IMG/VR virus record: IMGVR_UViG_3300033571_011670
Span: 1-22,395 of that record
Origin: a virus
Direction: 5' to 3' (one strand)
Length of the DNA: 22,395 nucleotides
Shown here piece after piece: positions 1 through 8,596 of the stretch. Position 1 is the stretch's first letter. Every line of letters starts with the position of its first letter. The notes below the pieces were generated by a model. That model saw only the letters and a list, made by a program, of their open reading frames with translations. It did not search any database and was not told the DNA's origin. The translations under genes were made by a program, and so were the position numbers.

Positions 1-3000
1 ATTAATATTATTAAAATTAAAACTGGCACACACTTTGATGACGAGACTGGATATTCCCTTGACTTTTTACCAACACAGTTTACACAGCTATCTAAAGATA
101 ACACAGCAGTTGATAGCATGTATAACATTTTGTTTGAACACACACTTCAAACAACTGCATTATACATTGACAGCAATGGTACACAAAAGCCAGTGCCGGG
201 TCCATATTCTTTCCGTAGACTATCTGGAAAAGACACAATATCTGAATTAAGCAATGGATATCGTCGTGCTTGGTTTAAGTTAAAAAGCTGGTCACTGCGC
301 TCACAATCAATCAATGGCCCTACTACTATTCAACTAGACAGCACAATGTGGCCCGAATACAACTGGGCTGTTAAGATTGCCAATGGCGTAGGCACAGTGC
401 TTTACACTGATGACTTTAAGCAAGTGGTTGATAACGTAGCAGTAGGCGCTCGTGGACGTGACATTTGCTTTAAGGTATATCACAATGGCTTACAAAACAT
501 TGCAACAGTTAGTGGACTGGGTTTTGAAACATTCTATGTACCAGTCATTGACGGCGAAGTGAGATTCGCAGTCCCAGCTACCGCAGTTGATACATTAACA
601 GTTTCAGTTGGCTTTATTAGCTTTATTGCTCGTCTAATAGAACTTAAGGATGATCCTAGATTTATAAAAATCAAAGTCAACGGTTTGCCTGTTGCTTACA
701 CTATAGATTCTACAGCATACACTGTTTCTTTGGACAGTGTAGGCGTGGCTGAAATTCAACACCAAGGCAATAACATTGATGGCGACCACTTGACTGCTAT
801 TCCTGGCATTGATTATAACCCAGAGCAGTTTGAAAATTTTGGTGAAATCAGTGTTGCTCGAGTCATCAAAGGCTTATCTAAAAATATTGCAGTAAACACT
901 GCCAACCAGCGTGAATGGATTGACTGTCCTAAATTTAAAACTCTAGATGGCATTTACATGGTTGATAATAGTGCAATGCGCTCTTCGTGGGCTAACTTTG
1001 CATTACAACCTGGACTACAAGATGTTGTTGTAGCACGTTCAGTGAGCGCCTGGCGCTGGTACCGTAAGTTTATTACCAAGCTAGAAGAAAGCAATAGAGT
1101 ATATGATATAGCGTCATCTGGTGTTGACAATGCACTTGATCGTATCTTGGGCGAACTATTACTTGGAGTAAATTACAGCTCAACTGACTCAGTATCAGGC
1201 ATGGCGTTTGTTCGAGATGGTATGCAATTGAATACAGCTATTGCCAACGGTAGTGATACTTTTGCAATTGGCTCTAGTACTCTGTTTACTAGACCATATG
1301 CAGCCGATCATGTTTATGTTTATCTTGACGGCAATTTACAATTAAAAGGTGCTGACTATACAATCAGTAACCAGCAAGTTATCTTTAAAACTGCACCAGT
1401 AACTGATAGTGTTGTTGAAATTTATTTTGCAGAAGAAACAGAAATTTATTCTGGCATTCCGGCTAGCCCTGCTAAACTTGGTCTGTCTGGCTTGTACGTT
1501 CCTCAGTTAGTTACTGAAACATGGGGACCACATTCAAAGACGTTTATCCAACGCCATGATGGTTCGCGTATCACTGCATATACGGACCCAGATTCTGGCG
1601 AAGTCAGTGACAGCAATCCTTTAAATGCAATCATCTTAGAGTTAGAAAAGAGAATTTATAATGCCTGCACTAACTCTGTTGGTGTTACTAATAGACAGCG
1701 CACATTTAGAAATTATGAAAATCAGCCGGTGACAGAATCACAGTCGCGCTCGCAATTGGAATGGTATTCAATGAACGGCATAGACTATCGAAGCCGCGCT
1801 GACTTTGATGCAAATGACTCATGGACATGGAACTATGGTGGAGCAAGTTGGAGAAAGTTATACTTGGACTTCTATGGTACATATCGTTTACATGATGCTC
1901 CTTGGGAAGCCCTAGGCTACGATAGCAAGCCAGTCTGGTGGGACACACATTATTCTTGGACTGATGCAACCAAGCGTTCTGCACTTGAATTAGCATTGTA
2001 TTTTGGTATTTTAAATGAGCCAGGCGCTGCCGCATTTACTGATCCAACATTTGCACACCCGCGCACAATGTTCCCAGTTGACAACGACGGAAATCTATTA
2101 AGCCCGTTTGATGCAGGAATTGCTTCACCAACAGCTGATGAAGCACAGCAGCCTTGGGAAATTGGTTCATTGGGTCCTGCTGAAATGGCTTGGCGCCGAA
2201 GCATAAGCGGTACATGGAGTAATGTACTCCATGCGCTGGATAGCTATGACTTGGCAAACGAGTTCTTTGACAGTTCAATTAATCCGTTTATTCAAACAGT
2301 CAACAACAACAGCATTGCCCCTAAAGGCACTGGCAGCATTGCCCCTGACCAGTTCTTGTACAATCGTACACTAATTGGTATTGGCGCAGTTATATTTGAA
2401 GGTTATAGAGAGTTTAATCTATTAGGCGAAACACCACTAAATGACTTGTTGGCCATTGGCACCAAGCTAGAGTTCAGTGTTGGCGGCTTTACCGACGGTG
2501 ACATTACACTAAAAATGCCGTACTCTAAGTTCCAAGACAACGAGTATGTGCCTGATAACGATTTTGGATTAACACTAAGCAAAGGCATACCGAAAGAACA
2601 GTTACGTTATACATCAGTTCGTATAGAAAAGGACGATGTTGGATTCCGTGTGTATGGTTACGATCCAAAATATAGATTTTTTAAAGTGCTGACTCCAACA
2701 GCAAATGCACTATCAACTGGTTATCCTACAACACGTAGACAGTTGGTGACTGGCTATGGAACTTTTGTTGAATATCTAAGTTGGAATCCAACACCAGTCA
2801 TGGTACCTTATGGTTCATATGTTGCAAACAAGCAAGACCTTATTACATTATTAATGGGGCTAGGCGAATACCAAACGCAACAAGGTCTAGTGTTAGACAG
2901 TTTGAACAATCGCGGCACTGTTACAAATTGGAGACAAGTGGCAATTGATGCAATATCTTGGAACGAAGAACAGTGGGGAGAAGAACACTTCTGCGTCGTG

Positions 3001-6000
3001 GGCGTTGCAACAGCAGACGGTTTAAAATTTCATCATGAAATGGGCGCACTAAGCAGATTAGATGCTGACCTTGGCCGCACAGGTAAAGTCTTGTATGCTA
3101 ACGGACGTTCAGCAACAGCCAACGAGTTGTTGATCACTAGAGACTTTGAAAAAAATATTGATAAAATTGCTCCACTAACAAGCGAGCAAATTGTATTTGT
3201 TAATTTTGAAGTACAGTATTACGATCATGTATTCTTTATCAGCAACAAAACCAAATTTGGCGATTTGATTGCTGACTTACAAACAGATAACCGATTACAA
3301 GACCTAACTATTTCTGGCCGTAGAACTTACAATTGGACAGGCCGCCCATCTGCGCTGGGTGTAATACCACAGCAATACAGTACCTTGCCAGGATTTGACA
3401 CACTGGTCAATGACATTGTTGCAAGTCACATGCCTGAACGAGTAGCATTTGACACATTAAAAACTGACATTGCTCGTGGCAACGTAGTACCTTCAAAGAA
3501 AAGTGTTATTGCTGACATTGTGCAGGATAGTTCAAGCTCATATCTATATCGCCAAGGTCTACAACGAGCAGTGGGAACAAACTTGGCCATTGATGCACTG
3601 TTCAGAAACAGAAACATTGATATTCCAGGGAACGAACAAGACGTAGGCGTTAATGAACAATGGATGTTTAACACTGGAGAGTTTGGCAATTTATCAAATA
3701 AGAAAATTTGGGAAATTGAACTTCGCAAAAAGGATCTAACAAACAACCGTCAAATTGTTCGTTTCAGAGATGACGCACTTGGCGTTACAGATCTAAGAAG
3801 TGACAACATTATTGATATTGTAGGCAAAGCAGACCCTCGCTGGGTATCACGCCCAAGTAACTACACATTTGGAACAATCAGCAGAGACTCTATTGACAAA
3901 AACTATAGCAAGTCTCAGAATTGGTTGCCAAGTGCAGGTGTAGCCGACTTAGTCAAAACTGATATTGAAATCATGTATCTAGCAGATCTTGCATTTGACA
4001 GTTTGATTAATGTAGAACGTTCTAAGTTATTGTTCGCTACACAGGCCTTTAGTAGATTCAATGACTACAATACTGGAGATCATGTATGGAATCAAGGAAA
4101 ACTGTACAAGGCCTTGGTACGTATTATTGGTTCTAGCACAAGTGCGTTTGAAAGTGCTCAATGGTCTGAAGTAACTGTTTCAGGATCAATGTTACCATCT
4201 ATTTGGGTAAGCGATTATATCTTTACATCGCCACAAGGCTACGGATGGAATGTGTTACAAGCGTTCCCTCCAGCCTACATTGAAGAAATTTGTCCTAATG
4301 CAATCAACACAGGCTTGAATGAAAGTAAAGCATCGTTTGCAAATCCACATAGATTGTCAGAAGGCGACTCGTTTATTATTGCTGGTACAAATGACGGAAA
4401 CTACAACTCAATACACAAGGTAAAAGCAGTAGTTGATGATTACAACGTATTGATTGAGGCTCGCAGTACCAGTAACGCACCTATATACAATGCAGTTGGA
4501 TTTAAATTAAGCTCGGTTAAATTTACAACCAACGAAGAATTTTTAAATTCTAACTTGGTATTCAGCGCAGGTATGCTGGCTTATGTTGACTATGGTGACA
4601 TTGAAGGCAATTATACAATTTACACATTTACTGGCAACGGTACAGTAGATGCAGATCAGTACACAGTTGAAAATTACAACGGTACCATGATTGACAGCGG
4701 TTCAATTTATCAAGTTCAATTGTTTGATTATCAAACAGAGAATCTGATTCAGACTGTTGAAGTATTTGATCCATATAAAGGTTTAACCATTGACGATGTT
4801 GCACAGTACATTGACTATAAGCAGTTGCCAGACCCTGCAAACTATAATGTTAGCGAGTTGGGTGTGTTTGATGAATATAGTGCGAAACCCTGGGGCGACG
4901 AGCAAGTTGGTACACTATGGTGGGACTTGAGCAAGGTACGTTATATTGAGTATGAGCAATCTGGTGATTTGCAGTACCGCGCTAACCATTGGGGTGAACG
5001 CTTTGCCAACAGCGAAGTTGTTGTATACGAGTGGGTATCAAGTACCGAGTTGCCGGCAATAGACACTGAACCAGATGCATATTTGGACACCAGCGGTAAT
5101 GCTGAGGGGCAAATCAGGTACAGTGAAATTACCACAACTGATGAAGACTCTGGCGCAACAACCACTGTCTATTACTACTGGAAGCGTAGACCTTCTAATG
5201 TTCCTGTTGGCGGAAATAGACCATACTCAGCAGCCGCAATTGAATCTGTATTAAACAATCCAGATGCCAACGGTATTGCATGGCTAGCACCTATTGACAC
5301 CAATGCATTTATTATTGCAAACATTGCAGGCATGTTTGGTAACAGAGATAAAGTAATTTTACGCATTGAACAAAACTTGAACCCTGAACAGGTGCATGTC
5401 AATAGTGTACTGGTAACAGAAAATGTTGATACCATAGATGACTTCTTGTATCAAAGACTGTCATCTAGCATAGTAGGTCGAGACAACTACAGAGAAGCGT
5501 ACAACTTGCTAGAGTACACTGTTGGTACAAAGTATTTCAAAGGCGACTACGTATACATTAAAAATAACGGAGTCAACGTTGCTACCAATGAGTATGGCAA
5601 TGATGATTATCCAATCCTGCAATACCTTGACGATACTCGTTACGATATTCATACTGTCAGACGTGCAACACTTGCTGACCATAAAATTTATGTAACAATT
5701 GCAGACTTTACTGCAAGCGGTCTTGCTAAGGATATTAAGAAAAGAAATATCACCAAGAGTGCTGCCAGTGCCTTGATTAAAGATCCGTATGAAAACACAA
5801 ACGGATATTATGCAGTGGTAAACACTCGACGCAAGGTACCTGATCCTGGCTTGCATCCGCTACGCCGTTACGGTAATGCGTATGCACCACGTCCACAATC
5901 ATGGTTTAAAGATGTTATTGCGGCCCGCAGAACTCTTATTGTAGCAGCCAATGATTATTTGTTAAACATTGATACAGTAAGCAAGCCAGACTGGGACAGA

Positions 6001-6807
6001 TACTTGTTGAAATATCAGCCATTAAATGGCTACTATGAAAAGGATTTGACACAGTATTGGTATTATGCAGACTATGTTGTTCCTGGTTATACTGTTGGCA
6101 ATGAACAGGTGCAAATCAGTTCAGAGGACATTGGCACACTTGACAGTACAATAACAAACTTTAGTGTGGTAGATATCTACGGTAATATCATCGAAGCTTA
6201 CACCAAGTCTGGAAATGATTTGACTCTAATGTATCGTAAAAATGGTACAATACAATTCTCAAATGCAATTTGGGACGGCAGTTTAAATGATGCTTGGGAC
6301 AAGTTGCCTTGGGACAAAACATACTGGGACGAAGACATTAGCGAAGTAGTAGAAAGCATACTAAGAGCCTTACGTAAGAGTATCTTTGTTGGCACGGACA
6401 TCAACTACTTTAACAAATTATTCTTTGCTTTGGTCAAGGAAAGTTTATCTCAGGTACCAAACGCAGACTGGGTAGTAAAGACCACATATCTTGATGTGTT
6501 CCAAACCAGCGAACGTGAGTTAGAACGAGTAGGCACATACTACAACAAGAAGGATAAGTTAATTATCAAGTATATTGATGAAGTTAAACCTTTCCACAGT
6601 AAAATTGTTGAAGCTAACAAGTTAAACAATGCCCAACAAGATATCACAGTTGCCGTTGGTGAAGCAATTACTTTAACTTGGACCACTCGTAGCTCGTTAA
6701 CTACAGAAGATGGTCGACCAATTACTACCGAGGACGGTAGAAAATTAGCACCAGTCTTTGAAGTAATTGTACAAGACCTAATTGAACAAACCGAACAAGA
6801 ACAATAA
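1..6807 (+). CDS. Giant virion structural protein, 5' end missing
   Basis: The frame is open from the first base, so the gene begins upstream; the first in-window ATG (118) is internal, not the start. At least 2268 residues are visible, ending in TAA at 6805-6807. It is probably a very large tail, baseplate or fibre component, judged from size, beta-rich composition and the structural genes after it. Visible modules: a fibre-like stretch at about residues 401-483 (VYVYLDGNLQ, then GADYTI); a short region resembling chitin-binding CBM5/12 domains near 1354-1391 (YNTGDHVWNQGKLYKA, ending in W); a segment around 1540-1640 with YTFTGNGTVDADQYTVENY and QLFDYQTENLIQTVEVFDPYKG; a Trp-rich stretch near 2090-2115 (DAWDKLPWDKTYWDEDI); an IDEVKPFHSKI motif near the C terminus; and a doubled TTEDGR motif at the end. 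I recall similar long proteins in marine T4-like phages, but assign no gp number. No signal peptide or membrane segment is evident in the visible part. Confidence 0.85.
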   Translation: MNIIKIKTGTHFDDETGYSLDFLPTQFTQLSKDNTAVDSMYNILFEHTLQTTALYIDSNGTQKPVPGPYSFRRLSGKDTISELSNGYRRAWFKLKSWSLRSQSINGPTTIQLDSTMWPEYNWAVKIANGVGTVLYTDDFKQVVDNVAVGARGRDICFKVYHNGLQNIATVSGLGFETFYVPVIDGEVRFAVPATAVDTLTVSVGFISFIARLIELKDDPRFIKIKVNGLPVAYTIDSTAYTVSLDSVGVAEIQHQGNNIDGDHLTAIPGIDYNPEQFENFGEISVARVIKGLSKNIAVNTANQREWIDCPKFKTLDGIYMVDNSAMRSSWANFALQPGLQDVVVARSVSAWRWYRKFITKLEESNRVYDIASSGVDNALDRILGELLLGVNYSSTDSVSGMAFVRDGMQLNTAIANGSDTFAIGSSTLFTRPYAADHVYVYLDGNLQLKGADYTISNQQVIFKTAPVTDSVVEIYFAEETEIYSGIPASPAKLGLSGLYVPQLVTETWGPHSKTFIQRHDGSRITAYTDPDSGEVSDSNPLNAIILELEKRIYNACTNSVGVTNRQRTFRNYENQPVTESQSRSQLEWYSMNGIDYRSRADFDANDSWTWNYGGASWRKLYLDFYGTYRLHDAPWEALGYDSKPVWWDTHYSWTDATKRSALELALYFGILNEPGAAAFTDPTFAHPRTMFPVDNDGNLLSPFDAGIASPTADEAQQPWEIGSLGPAEMAWRRSISGTWSNVLHALDSYDLANEFFDSSINPFIQTVNNNSIAPKGTGSIAPDQFLYNRTLIGIGAVIFEGYREFNLLGETPLNDLLAIGTKLEFSVGGFTDGDITLKMPYSKFQDNEYVPDNDFGLTLSKGIPKEQLRYTSVRIEKDDVGFRVYGYDPKYRFFKVLTPTANALSTGYPTTRRQLVTGYGTFVEYLSWNPTPVMVPYGSYVANKQDLITLLMGLGEYQTQQGLVLDSLNNRGTVTNWRQVAIDAISWNEEQWGEEHFCVVGVATADGLKFHHEMGALSRLDADLGRTGKVLYANGRSATANELLITRDFEKNIDKIAPLTSEQIVFVNFEVQYYDHVFFISNKTKFGDLIADLQTDNRLQDLTISGRRTYNWTGRPSALGVIPQQYSTLPGFDTLVNDIVASHMPERVAFDTLKTDIARGNVVPSKKSVIADIVQDSSSSYLYRQGLQRAVGTNLAIDALFRNRNIDIPGNEQDVGVNEQWMFNTGEFGNLSNKKIWEIELRKKDLTNNRQIVRFRDDALGVTDLRSDNIIDIVGKADPRWVSRPSNYTFGTISRDSIDKNYSKSQNWLPSAGVADLVKTDIEIMYLADLAFDSLINVERSKLLFATQAFSRFNDYNTGDHVWNQGKLYKALVRIIGSSTSAFESAQWSEVTVSGSMLPSIWVSDYIFTSPQGYGWNVLQAFPPAYIEEICPNAINTGLNESKASFANPHRLSEGDSFIIAGTNDGNYNSIHKVKAVVDDYNVLIEARSTSNAPIYNAVGFKLSSVKFTTNEEFLNSNLVFSAGMLAYVDYGDIEGNYTIYTFTGNGTVDADQYTVENYNGTMIDSGSIYQVQLFDYQTENLIQTVEVFDPYKGLTIDDVAQYIDYKQLPDPANYNVSELGVFDEYSAKPWGDEQVGTLWWDLSKVRYIEYEQSGDLQYRANHWGERFANSEVVVYEWVSSTELPAIDTEPDAYLDTSGNAEGQIRYSEITTTDEDSGATTTVYYYWKRRPSNVPVGGNRPYSAAAIESVLNNPDANGIAWLAPIDTNAFIIANIAGMFGNRDKVILRIEQNLNPEQVHVNSVLVTENVDTIDDFLYQRLSSSIVGRDNYREAYNLLEYTVGTKYFKGDYVYIKNNGVNVATNEYGNDDYPILQYLDDTRYDIHTVRRATLADHKIYVTIADFTASGLAKDIKKRNITKSAASALIKDPYENTNGYYAVVNTRRKVPDPGLHPLRRYGNAYAPRPQSWFKDVIAARRTLIVAANDYLLNIDTVSKPDWDRYLLKYQPLNGYYEKDLTQYWYYADYVVPGYTVGNEQVQISSEDIGTLDSTITNFSVVDIYGNIIEAYTKSGNDLTLMYRKNGTIQFSNAIWDGSLNDAWDKLPWDKTYWDEDISEVVESILRALRKSIFVGTDINYFNKLFFALVKESLSQVPNADWVVKTTYLDVFQTSERELERVGTYYNKKDKLIIKYIDEVKPFHSKIVEANKLNNAQQDITVAVGEAITLTWTTRSSLTTEDGRPITTEDGRKLAPVFEVIVQDLIEQTEQEQ

Positions 6808-6827
6808 AGCGGGTTATTTTAACTACA

Positions 6828-6834
6828 CTAAATA
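6828..6834 (+). promoter_or_regulatory. Candidate T4-like late promoter CTAAATA before the 6840 gene
   Basis: CTAAATA sits in the 32-base gap between the giant gene and the next one. It resembles the late promoter core of T4 (TATAAATA) and the CTAAATA form described for T4-like cyanophages. Its last A is six bases before the ATG at 6840, so T4-like spacing would put the transcription start at or next to the start codon. Confidence 0.5.
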
Positions 6835-6839
6835 TCATT

Positions 6840-7466
6840 ATGAACACAACATCTTTACCAGTAAAAATTACAACTCACATTGTAATCACAGATGCTGACA
6901 CTGGAGAAATCCTGCGTGAAGGCCAAAACGCTATTCATCAGGAAAACATGAGCCAAGTCCTAGCCACTGCGCTAGCCCGCGGTGCAAACAGTTTCATCAG
7001 CGAAATGCATTTTGGTAAGGGTGCAAGTGTAACAGCAATTGACGGATCCGTTTCCTATAGAACCCCAAATGTTTTTGGATCAAACGCAGACTTGTATAAT
7101 CCCACTTACTTTACAGTGGTTGATGCACAGGACTTGAATAATCCAGATTCTGACAATAATAATTTGACAGTAACGCATACAACAGGGACAACCTATAGCA
7201 ATACTGTGGTAACAGCAACATTAGATTATAGTGATCCTGTTGCAAGCGACAGTGTTTTTAACATTGTTAACAGTACCGAGGGCAGTTTAAATGCAACTAC
7301 AAGTGTAGATGGCGAGATGGTTTTTGATGAAATTGCATTGAAAACAAAAGGAACCGCAGGTTTAAACACAGGGAGTCTGCTGACGCATTTTATTTTTCAC
7401 CCAGTTGAAAAGGCTCAAAACCAGCGTATACAGATTGTATACACGCTAAAAGTTCAAGCTGGTTAA
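6840..7466 (+). CDS. Probable phage virion structural protein (208 residues)
   Basis: This is probably a minor tail, baseplate or fibre-associated protein. The N-terminal part reads HIVITDADTGEIL, then GQNAIHQENMSQVLATALA and FISEMHFGKGAS. I recall this arrangement (DxxTGE, NAIHxxNMS, EMxFG) from conserved hypothetical structural proteins of marine T4-like phages. The rest is rich in Thr, Ser, Asn and Val, as expected of beta structure. There is no signal peptide or membrane helix. It lies 32 bases after the giant gene and 52 before the next, so it appears to be one unit of the structural block. No convincing Shine-Dalgarno precedes the ATG: the upstream bases are a CTAAATA promoter candidate and TCATT, which would suit a leaderless or nearly leaderless late transcript. 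Structural assignment rests mainly on context. Confidence 0.75.
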   Translation: MNTTSLPVKITTHIVITDADTGEILREGQNAIHQENMSQVLATALARGANSFISEMHFGKGASVTAIDGSVSYRTPNVFGSNADLYNPTYFTVVDAQDLNNPDSDNNNLTVTHTTGTTYSNTVVTATLDYSDPVASDSVFNIVNSTEGSLNATTSVDGEMVFDEIALKTKGTAGLNTGSLLTHFIFHPVEKAQNQRIQIVYTLKVQAG

Positions 7467-7470
7467 ACCA
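7460..7470 (+). repeat. Palindrome TGGTTAAACCA, copy 1
   Basis: This 11-base sequence (arms TGGTT and AACCA around one A) overlaps the stop codon of the 6840 gene and lies eight bases before the CTAAATA at 7479. An identical copy lies at 11883-11893, in the other larger intergenic gap. It may be an operator or processing element, but is short enough that chance is possible. Confidence 0.35.
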
Positions 7471-7478
7471 AATTTAAA

Positions 7479-7485
7479 CTAAATA
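7479..7485 (+). promoter_or_regulatory. Candidate T4-like late promoter CTAAATA before the 7519 gene
   Basis: CTAAATA occurs in the 52-base gap before the tail gene at 7519, in the same ACTAAATAT context as the 6828 site. T4-like spacing would start transcription about six bases past the motif, giving a leader of roughly 28 bases that includes AAGGA at 7505-7509, nine bases before the ATG. Reading the + strand by eye, I found CTAAATA only at these two intergenic positions. Confidence 0.6.
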
Positions 7486-7518
7486 TACAAAGGCAATAAG
7501 CCAAAAGGACGAGAAGAA

Positions 7519-8592
7519 ATGGCATACGAAGTAAACAAAGCAAACGGTGATGTGTTAGTTAACCTAATTGACGGGGAAATTGACAACACATCAACCAGTT
7601 TAAACCTATTGGGCAAGAATTATCTTGGCTACGGCGAGCTGATCGCTGAAAACTTTGTTCACCTGCTAGAAAACTTTGCAAGTAGCATTGAACCAATCAG
7701 CCCAGTAACTGGACAACAGTGGTTTGACACAGGCGAACGCAGATTAAAGTTAAACACAGATAATTCAAATTGGAAGACTATTGCGTTTTTGGCAGCCCAA
7801 AATTCAGTCCCGCCAATTGGAACTTCAATCCGTGGCGACTTCTGGTACGATACTGCCAATAACTCTATTAAAATTTACACAGCTGATCCAGCTTTACCAG
7901 GCACCAACGGCAACGGTTGGATGAACATTGGTGCATTCCAAGGCAATCGCGAAACTGCAACAGGCATGGCATTTTTGGACTTGTTGGGCACTGACAGTGT
8001 ATTGCATAAGGTAGTTGCAATGTACGCCATGGGCGTATGTGTTATGATCATTAGCTCAGACGCAGACTTTACTATTGCGGCTTCACATGCTGTTCCTGGC
8101 TTTGGCGAAATTGGCAAGGGCATCAACATGAATACCACTGGCAATGATACCAATGCACTAAATCCAAATGCATTTAAGTTACGTGGTATCTCCATGGAAG
8201 CTGAGTTTGCTGACGTTGCAGAGATTTATGTAGGCGATGCTAGTTATGAACCAGGCACGTTGGTAAGTCTAGGTGGTGACGCTGAAGTAACGCAAACAAC
8301 AGAATTCGGCGATACAAACATTTTTGGTATTGTATCAACTCGTCCAGCTTACCTGATGAATGCACGACAAAAGCGTGAAAAGAATGCACTGCCAATTGCA
8401 GTAGCAGGTCGTATTCCAGTCAAGGTAAAAGGCACAATCAAACGTGGAGATCGTTTAGTATCAAGTGATATTCCGGGTGTAGCACAGGCTGCACCAGCTG
8501 ATGTAGCAAGTTGGGCCATTGTTGGCCGTAGTTTAGGAAACTTCAGCGGAGAAGGCATCGGTAAAGTCGAAGCAACAATCGGGGCTCGTTAA
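7519..8592 (+). CDS. Phage tail or fibre protein with conserved N-terminal module and a C-terminal fibre domain
   Basis: A 357-residue protein, probably part of a tail fibre or adhesin assembly. Residues 11-58 (VNLIDGEIDNTSTSLNLLG, then NYLGYGELIAENFVHLLENFA) match a module I recognise from many tailed-phage fibre proteins. Two copies of a 'G-x-x-W-[FY]-D-T' motif follow: GQQWFDTGERRLKL near 65-78 and GDFWYDTANNSIKIY near 106-120. The C-terminal part (about 225-357) contains EFADVAEIYVGDASYEPGTL, IFGIVSTRPAYLMN and VAGRIPVKVKGTIKRGDRLVSS. This pattern resembles C-terminal phage fibre domains including peptidase-G2-like (intramolecular chaperone) autoproteolytic domains, but I cannot identify catalytic residues, so self-cleavage is not claimed. 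The start is supported by an AAGGA ribosome site with good spacing and a promoter candidate. The next gene begins four bases after the stop. Confidence 0.85.
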   Translation: MAYEVNKANGDVLVNLIDGEIDNTSTSLNLLGKNYLGYGELIAENFVHLLENFASSIEPISPVTGQQWFDTGERRLKLNTDNSNWKTIAFLAAQNSVPPIGTSIRGDFWYDTANNSIKIYTADPALPGTNGNGWMNIGAFQGNRETATGMAFLDLLGTDSVLHKVVAMYAMGVCVMIISSDADFTIAASHAVPGFGEIGKGINMNTTGNDTNALNPNAFKLRGISMEAEFADVAEIYVGDASYEPGTLVSLGGDAEVTQTTEFGDTNIFGIVSTRPAYLMNARQKREKNALPIAVAGRIPVKVKGTIKRGDRLVSSDIPGVAQAAPADVASWAIVGRSLGNFSGEGIGKVEATIGAR

Positions 8593-8596
8593 TTAA

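Noticed and set aside
35-250. 71-residue + strand ORF near the window start
   Set aside because: It lies wholly inside the giant structural gene, which is open in its own frame from base 1.
1706-5856. Several minus-strand ORFs of 60-115 residues opposite the giant gene
   Set aside because: No ribosome sites, no recognisable motifs, and mutually overlapping; long open frames opposite a large coding region are expected.
7486-7503. Possible terminator hairpin GGC-AATAA-GCC before the 7519 gene
   Set aside because: Only a three-base-pair stem, without a following T-run.
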